Part shown: piece by piece, positions 5,558-5,902 of the stretch
Numbering within the stretch: position 1 is the stretch's first letter
How the letters are laid out: every line of letters starts with the position of its first letter
NCBI GenBank assembly: GCA_015494005.1
Contig: WGCB01000543.1
Coordinates: forward strand, 1 to 5,902
DNA from: Caldilineaceae bacterium
GTDB lineage: Bacteria; Chloroflexota; Anaerolineae; Caldilineales; Caldilineaceae
DNA: 5,902 bases
Direction: 5' to 3'
Notes under the pieces: generated by a model
Seen by the model: the letters and a program-made list of their open reading frames with translations, nothing else
What the model was told of the DNA's origin: nothing
The model's database searches: none
Program-made: the position numbers and the translations under genes

Positions 5558-5902
5558 ATGAACCCCATCACCATTTCCACCCTGACCAGCCACATCGCCA
5601 GCCTCTTCCAGGAGGACGCCCTCCTCCAGGATGTCTGGCTCCTGGGTGAGGTGAGCAACTGGAAGCGGGCGGCCAGCGGCCACATCTACTTCAGCTTGAA
5701 GGACAGCGGCGCCACCCTGGCCGCGGTCATGTGGCGGGGCAACGTCTTCAACCACAGCTGGCTGCCCCAGACCGGGGACCAGGTACTGGTCCATGGCTAC
5801 GTGGGCGTCTACCCCGAGCGGGGCGTCTACCAGCTCTACGCGGACCGCATCCGCCCGGCCGGCCGAGGGGAACTCTACGCCCAGTTTGAGGCCCTGAAAG
5901 CC
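5558..5902 (+). CDS. xseA: Exodeoxyribonuclease VII large subunit, N-terminal part
   Basis: The 115 visible residues belong to the N-terminal OB-fold DNA-binding domain of XseA. Near the start, [17 protein letters not shown] and [14 protein letters not shown] match the family opening. [20 protein letters not shown] (40-59) is its hallmark block, followed by [20 protein letters not shown] and the [13 protein letters not shown] lead-in to the linker. Exonuclease VII (XseA with several XseB) degrades single-stranded DNA from either end in the cytoplasm, in mismatch repair and damage processing. The catalytic domain lies beyond the edge. The ATG fits the family N-terminus, and no in-frame upstream start is better, but no Shine-Dalgarno sequence precedes it (the upstream bases are C-rich). 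It is divergent from the protease gene, with no functional link evident. Confidence 0.96.
   Translation, partial: MNPITISTLTSHIASLFQEDALLQDVWLLGEVSNWKRAASGHIYFSLKDSGATLAAVMWRGNVFNHSWLPQTGDQVLVHGYVGVYPERGVYQLYADRIRPAGRGELYAQFEALKA

Noticed and set aside
5461..5649. Possible small plus-strand gene of 62 codons with GGAGG just before its ATG
   Set aside because: GGAGG ends one base before the ATG, too close to work there. The frame overlaps the xseA coding start by 92 bases in another frame, and the product is Pro/His-rich with no domain. The ORF also starts upstream of the candidate xseA -10.
5386..5794. Minus-strand open frames over the start of xseA
   Set aside because: They are antisense to a clearly recognisable XseA OB-fold and have no ribosome site or homology that I can see.

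Overview
The window is GC-rich and holds two divergent genes, each cut by a window edge. The organism is probably a member of the Chloroflexota, with Caldilineae- or Anaerolineae-type bacteria (for example Litorilinea or Caldilinea) as my best guess. The basis is the strong G/C bias at third codon positions and a large secreted protein with a 'PTPTPTP...LPLV' segment, which I associate with exported proteins of that phylum. This placement is an inference from style, not from a marker gene.

Layout: (1) Positions 1-5207, minus strand, are one continuous reading frame of at least 1,735 codons that leaves the window before its stop. It encodes a secreted subtilisin-family (S8) serine protease. 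In order it has a signal peptide, a Rossmann-like domain, a propeptide-like segment, the S8 catalytic domain with complete Asp/His/Asn/Ser set, a KP-43-type beta domain, a von Willebrand A domain with intact MIDAS, a beta-rich region resembling the C-terminal half of CLCA proteins, and a second copy of the first Rossmann-like domain. (2) Positions 5208-5557 are the divergent intergenic region. It holds a strong ribosome binding site for the protease, a possible -10 for it, two short palindromes 17 bp apart, a degenerate 17-bp tandem repeat whose first two units look like CRP/FNR-family operators, and a plausible promoter for the rightward gene. (3) Positions 5558-5902, plus strand, encode the first 115 residues of XseA, the large subunit of exodeoxyribonuclease VII.

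The two genes share a control region but no evident pathway: one is an extracellular protease, the other a cytoplasmic DNA-repair nuclease. The most interesting content is the protease architecture: a serine protease joined to a CLCA-like module and bracketed by a duplicated, apparently non-catalytic domain. Its putative CRP-like control region is also of interest. Very long open frames on the plus strand opposite the protease are codon-bias shadows, not genes.
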